Source of the DNA: Parcubacteria group bacterium Athens0714_12 | Lineage (GTDB): Bacteria > Patescibacteriota > Patescibacteriia > UBA2591 > VMGY01 | Direction of reading: 5' to 3' | Length of the DNA stretch: 38,803 nt | Assembly (NCBI GenBank): GCA_007378955.1 | Contig: VMGY01000001.1 | Location: forward strand, 1-38,803 | Part shown: positions 36,198 through 38,803 of the stretch, in pieces | Numbering within the stretch: the first letter of the stretch is position 1 | Layout of the letters: each line of letters starts with the position of its first letter | Notes under the pieces: generated by a model | The model's input: the letters and a program-made list of their open reading frames with translations, nothing else | Database searches by the model: none | Told to the model about the DNA's origin: nothing | Program-made: the position numbers and the translations under genes

Positions 36198-37241
36198 TTA
36201 TCTTTTGTCTATTAAAAAAATAATCAAACCCACGGCGGCAGTCATCCAGCTGACCATCCAAAAACGCATTACTATTTTTGGTTCAATCCATCCTTTAGCT
36301 TCCAGGTGATGATGAATGGGAGCGGAAAGAAAAACTTTCTTTTTTCTTATTTTTTTAGAAATAACTTGAATAATCACCGACAAAGATTCAATTACAAAAA
36401 GAAAACCGATAATCGGCATAAGTAAAGCATAGTTAGTCAACATGGCGATAACCCCCAAAGTTACGCCCAAAGACATCGCGCCGGTATCTCCCATAAAAAA
36501 ACGGGCCGGATAAATATTAAACCATAAAAAAGCGACTAAAGCGCCGCTAATTACCCCGCAAAGGGCGGCCAAGTCGGCTTTACCCAAGAAAAAAGCGATT
36601 ATTCCATAAGCGGCAAAACTGGAAAGAAGCGTGCCGCCGGCCAAGCCGTCCAGGCCGTCAATTTCATTGACCGAAAAAGCGGTAGCGACAATGGTAAAAA
36701 TAAAAATCGGGATATACCACCAGCCAATATCAAAATTTCCAAAAAATGGAATATGAATAATGTCCCAATCTAATTTAAAATAAAACCACCAAGCGCCAAA
36801 AATCGCGATTAAGCTGTAAATAATCAATCTGTGCCTCATCCCCAATCCCCTGCCTTTTGGCCCTTTCTTTTTTATATCCAGATAATCATCAAGCAAGCCG
36901 ACCAAAGCCGAAGCGACTAAGGCGCCTAAGGGCAGTAAAGTCTGTGAACGACTTAAAAAATTAAGTTTTTTAAAAATTTCCCAAGGTAAAAATTTGCCTA
37001 AATAAAAAAATATTAAAGCTAAAACAAGAACCGTCACCCAAATTAATAATCCGCCCATAGTGGGAGTGCCCTCTTTTGTTTTATGCATTTGAGAAAAGAT
37101 GGGCGTTTCTTTGCTGTCGCGAATTTGCTTGTCTAATTTGTATTTGTATAAAAAATTAGTCAGGAGAGGCGTCCAAAGAATCGCGGCGATAAAGGAAAAA
37201 GTGGTTAAAAAAAGAATTTTTATGATAGAAAAATCAACCAT
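36198..37241 (-). CDS. mraY: Phospho-N-acetylmuramoyl-pentapeptide-transferase
   Basis: KTKEGTPTMGGLLIW, GLLDDYLDIKKK, NEIDGLDGLAGG, FFMGDTGAMSLG, PIHHHLEAKGW. Confidence 0.97.
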   Translation of the reverse strand: MVDFSIIKILFLTTFSFIAAILWTPLLTNFLYKYKLDKQIRDSKETPIFSQMHKTKEGTPTMGGLLIWVTVLVLALIFFYLGKFLPWEIFKKLNFLSRSQTLLPLGALVASALVGLLDDYLDIKKKGPKGRGLGMRHRLIIYSLIAIFGAWWFYFKLDWDIIHIPFFGNFDIGWWYIPIFIFTIVATAFSVNEIDGLDGLAGGTLLSSFAAYGIIAFFLGKADLAALCGVISGALVAFLWFNIYPARFFMGDTGAMSLGVTLGVIAMLTNYALLMPIIGFLFVIESLSVIIQVISKKIRKKKVFLSAPIHHHLEAKGWIEPKIVMRFWMVSWMTAAVGLIIFLIDKR

Positions 37242-37250
37242 ATAATAATA

Positions 37251-37607
37251 TCACAAATTAATAATCATCAGAGCGGCGGTCAGCAAAAAAATTTGAATCA
37301 TCAAAGCGGCAACGGTTAAAAACAAGGAAAGGATTTTTTCTTTTTTATAAACAATAAAAGCCAAAATAAAATTTATTAAAAAAATCAGCAAAGCGATTAA
37401 TGGCAGTTTAAAAATTTCATTCTTGTCGCCCAATAGGTCAACGCCGAAATAAATGTTATAATGTAAAGGAATATCGCCTTTAAAAGAGATGATTGAATAC
37501 CAGACGACAAACCAGAAAAAAATATTGAGCAACAGGCTAAAAATAAAAATTGAAATAATTTTTTTATCCCGCCAATAATCATTTTTTAAAAATAAAAATT
37601 GAGCCAT
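37251..37607 (-). CDS. Small membrane protein (118 aa, ~3-4 TM)
   Basis: Hydrophobic ORF directly upstream of mraY; VWYSIISFKGDIPLHYNIYFGVD resembles DUF1648-type segments. Confidence 0.65.
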   Translation of the reverse strand: MAQFLFLKNDYWRDKKIISIFIFSLLLNIFFWFVVWYSIISFKGDIPLHYNIYFGVDLLGDKNEIFKLPLIALLIFLINFILAFIVYKKEKILSLFLTVAALMIQIFLLTAALMIINL

Positions 37608-37617
37608 TTTTAAAATT

Positions 37618-37792
37618 GAGATGGTTGTAAAACTATTTTGTAACGAAATTTAAATATTTTTCGCCGAGACAAGGAAAATAAGCAAAATGATTGAGCCGTA
37701 GCAGAGCTACAGTGAAAATCATTTTGCGCCAGCTTGACGAAGTATCGACGGAAAATAGCAAATTGCAGTAGAAATAATTTTGCAACCATCTC
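37618..37792. repeat. 175-bp MITE-like inverted-repeat element
   Basis: Terminal gagatggttg...caaccatctc; arms related along their length; inner gcaaaatgatt/aatcattttgc and gtagc/gctac hairpin. Confidence 0.8.
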
Positions 37793-37829
37793 ATTATAAC
37801 TCTTTATTCATTTTTTGTAAAATTTATAG

Positions 37830-37835
37830 TATAAT
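37830..37835 (+). promoter_or_regulatory. -10 element of the PilB/GspE-like gene
   Basis: TATAAT 8 nt upstream of the ATG at 37844; no clear -35. Confidence 0.5.
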
Positions 37836-37843
37836 TAATTTAT

Positions 37844-38803
37844 ATGCTAACAACAAAACAAATCAAAGAAATTATTATTAATAATAAAATTCTTTCGGAG
37901 AAAGAGTTTACGGACATCGGCCCTGAAATTAAAAAAAGCAAACTTTCTTTGGAAGAATATCTTTATGAAAAAAAGATTATTTCCGAGGATTTATTTTATG
38001 AAGCGGTTGCCAATTATTTTAATATTCCTTTTATCAATCTTAAAAATAAAATAATCTTGCCTGATATCTTGCAATTAATTCCCGAGTCTATCGCTAAAAC
38101 CCATAAAATTATTGCCTTTGAAAAAGATGACCAAATTTTAAAATTAGCCTGCTTGGACCCTAAAAATTTGGAAATATTTGACTTTATTGAAAGAAAAACA
38201 AATTTAAAATTAAAAATTTTTATCACTACCCCCTTGATTATTAAAGAAACTTTGAAACAATACCGAAAGCCATTGGAAACAGCTGTGGAAAAGATTATCC
38301 AGCCGGAAATGGTTGAAAAAATAGAAGGCGGCGATTTAAGCAAATTAGCCCAGGAATTGCCGATTATAAAAATTGTTGACACTTTATTGGATTACGCTAT
38401 CTCGGAAAATGCTTCTGATATCCACATTGAGCCAATGGAAAAAAATCTTGTGATAAGATTCAGAGTAGACGGGATTTTAAAAAAAGTGATGGAATTGCCA
38501 AAATCTTCTAACGCGGGAGTAGTGGCCAGGATAAAAATTCTTTCAAACTTAAAAATTGACGAGCATAGAATGCCGCAAGACGGAAGATTCAAAATTGTTA
38601 CCCCTGATTACAAATTTTCTTTTAGAGTTTCAGTTTTGCCTATTTTTGACGGTGAAAAAATAGTTTTAAGATTATTAAAAGAAAGCGGCGGGGTTTTGGA
38701 TTTGGAGCAGCTTGGATTTTTGCCTAAAAATTTAGAAATTATAAAAAGAAATATTAAAAAACCGCACGGAATGATTTTAGTCACCGGGCCGACCGGCTCC
38801 GGA
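37844..38803 (+). CDS. Type IV pilus/type II secretion ATPase (PilB/GspE family), truncated by window edge
   Basis: MLTTKQIKEIIINNK...EYLYEKKIISEDLFYEAVANYFNIPFINL; ASDIHIEPMEKNLVIRFRVDGIL; ends at Walker A LVTGPTGSG. Confidence 0.95.
   Translation, partial: MLTTKQIKEIIINNKILSEKEFTDIGPEIKKSKLSLEEYLYEKKIISEDLFYEAVANYFNIPFINLKNKIILPDILQLIPESIAKTHKIIAFEKDDQILKLACLDPKNLEIFDFIERKTNLKLKIFITTPLIIKETLKQYRKPLETAVEKIIQPEMVEKIEGGDLSKLAQELPIIKIVDTLLDYAISENASDIHIEPMEKNLVIRFRVDGILKKVMELPKSSNAGVVARIKILSNLKIDEHRMPQDGRFKIVTPDYKFSFRVSVLPIFDGEKIVLRLLKESGGVLDLEQLGFLPKNLEIIKRNIKKPHGMILVTGPTGSG

Noticed and set aside
38014-38592. Minus-strand ORFs (122 and 66 aa) at the right edge
   Set aside because: Antisense to a well-supported PilB/GspE-type ATPase.
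1-38803. CRISPR arrays, toxin-antitoxin, restriction-modification or prophage modules
   Set aside because: No regularly spaced direct repeats, no cas, phage structural, methyltransferase or TA-type pairs recognised in either strand.

Overview
AT-rich window with compact, mostly single-domain genes. The architecture looks like a Patescibacteria/CPR-type genome; this is inferred from gene content, not measured. The 5' edge holds the end of ddl, an aminotransferase, a short MurF-like protein, ftsQ and a Xer-type recombinase. The middle holds envC-like M23 peptidase, gltX, wecG/tagA-like, a radical SAM amrS, clpB behind a perfect CIRCE operator, a secreted repeat protein, fmt, envelope glycosyltransferases and a flippase, lysS, ftsEX, rlpA-like, ftsB-like and three tRNAs. 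The 3' part is a long minus-strand block: infA-rpmJ-rpsM-rpsK-rpsD-rpoA-rplQ-rplM-rpsI, and mraY-ftsW-murG-murC-murB. The right edge cuts a PilB/GspE-type ATPase. No CRISPR array, prophage or recognisable defence island was seen. The observations most worth following are: (i) a strongly initiated 18-codon leader ORF upstream of murB, with its own promoter and an internal anti-Shine-Dalgarno sequence; (ii) RpoA lacking the alpha-CTD and ending in a K/E-rich tail; (iii) a truncated MurF-like protein with a degenerate P-loop; (iv) several families of palindromic or MITE-like intergenic elements, some inside essential operons; (v) a four-repeat secreted protein with a putative muramidase-like N-terminus; (vi) leaderless or near-leaderless gene starts; (vii) CIRCE control of clpB.
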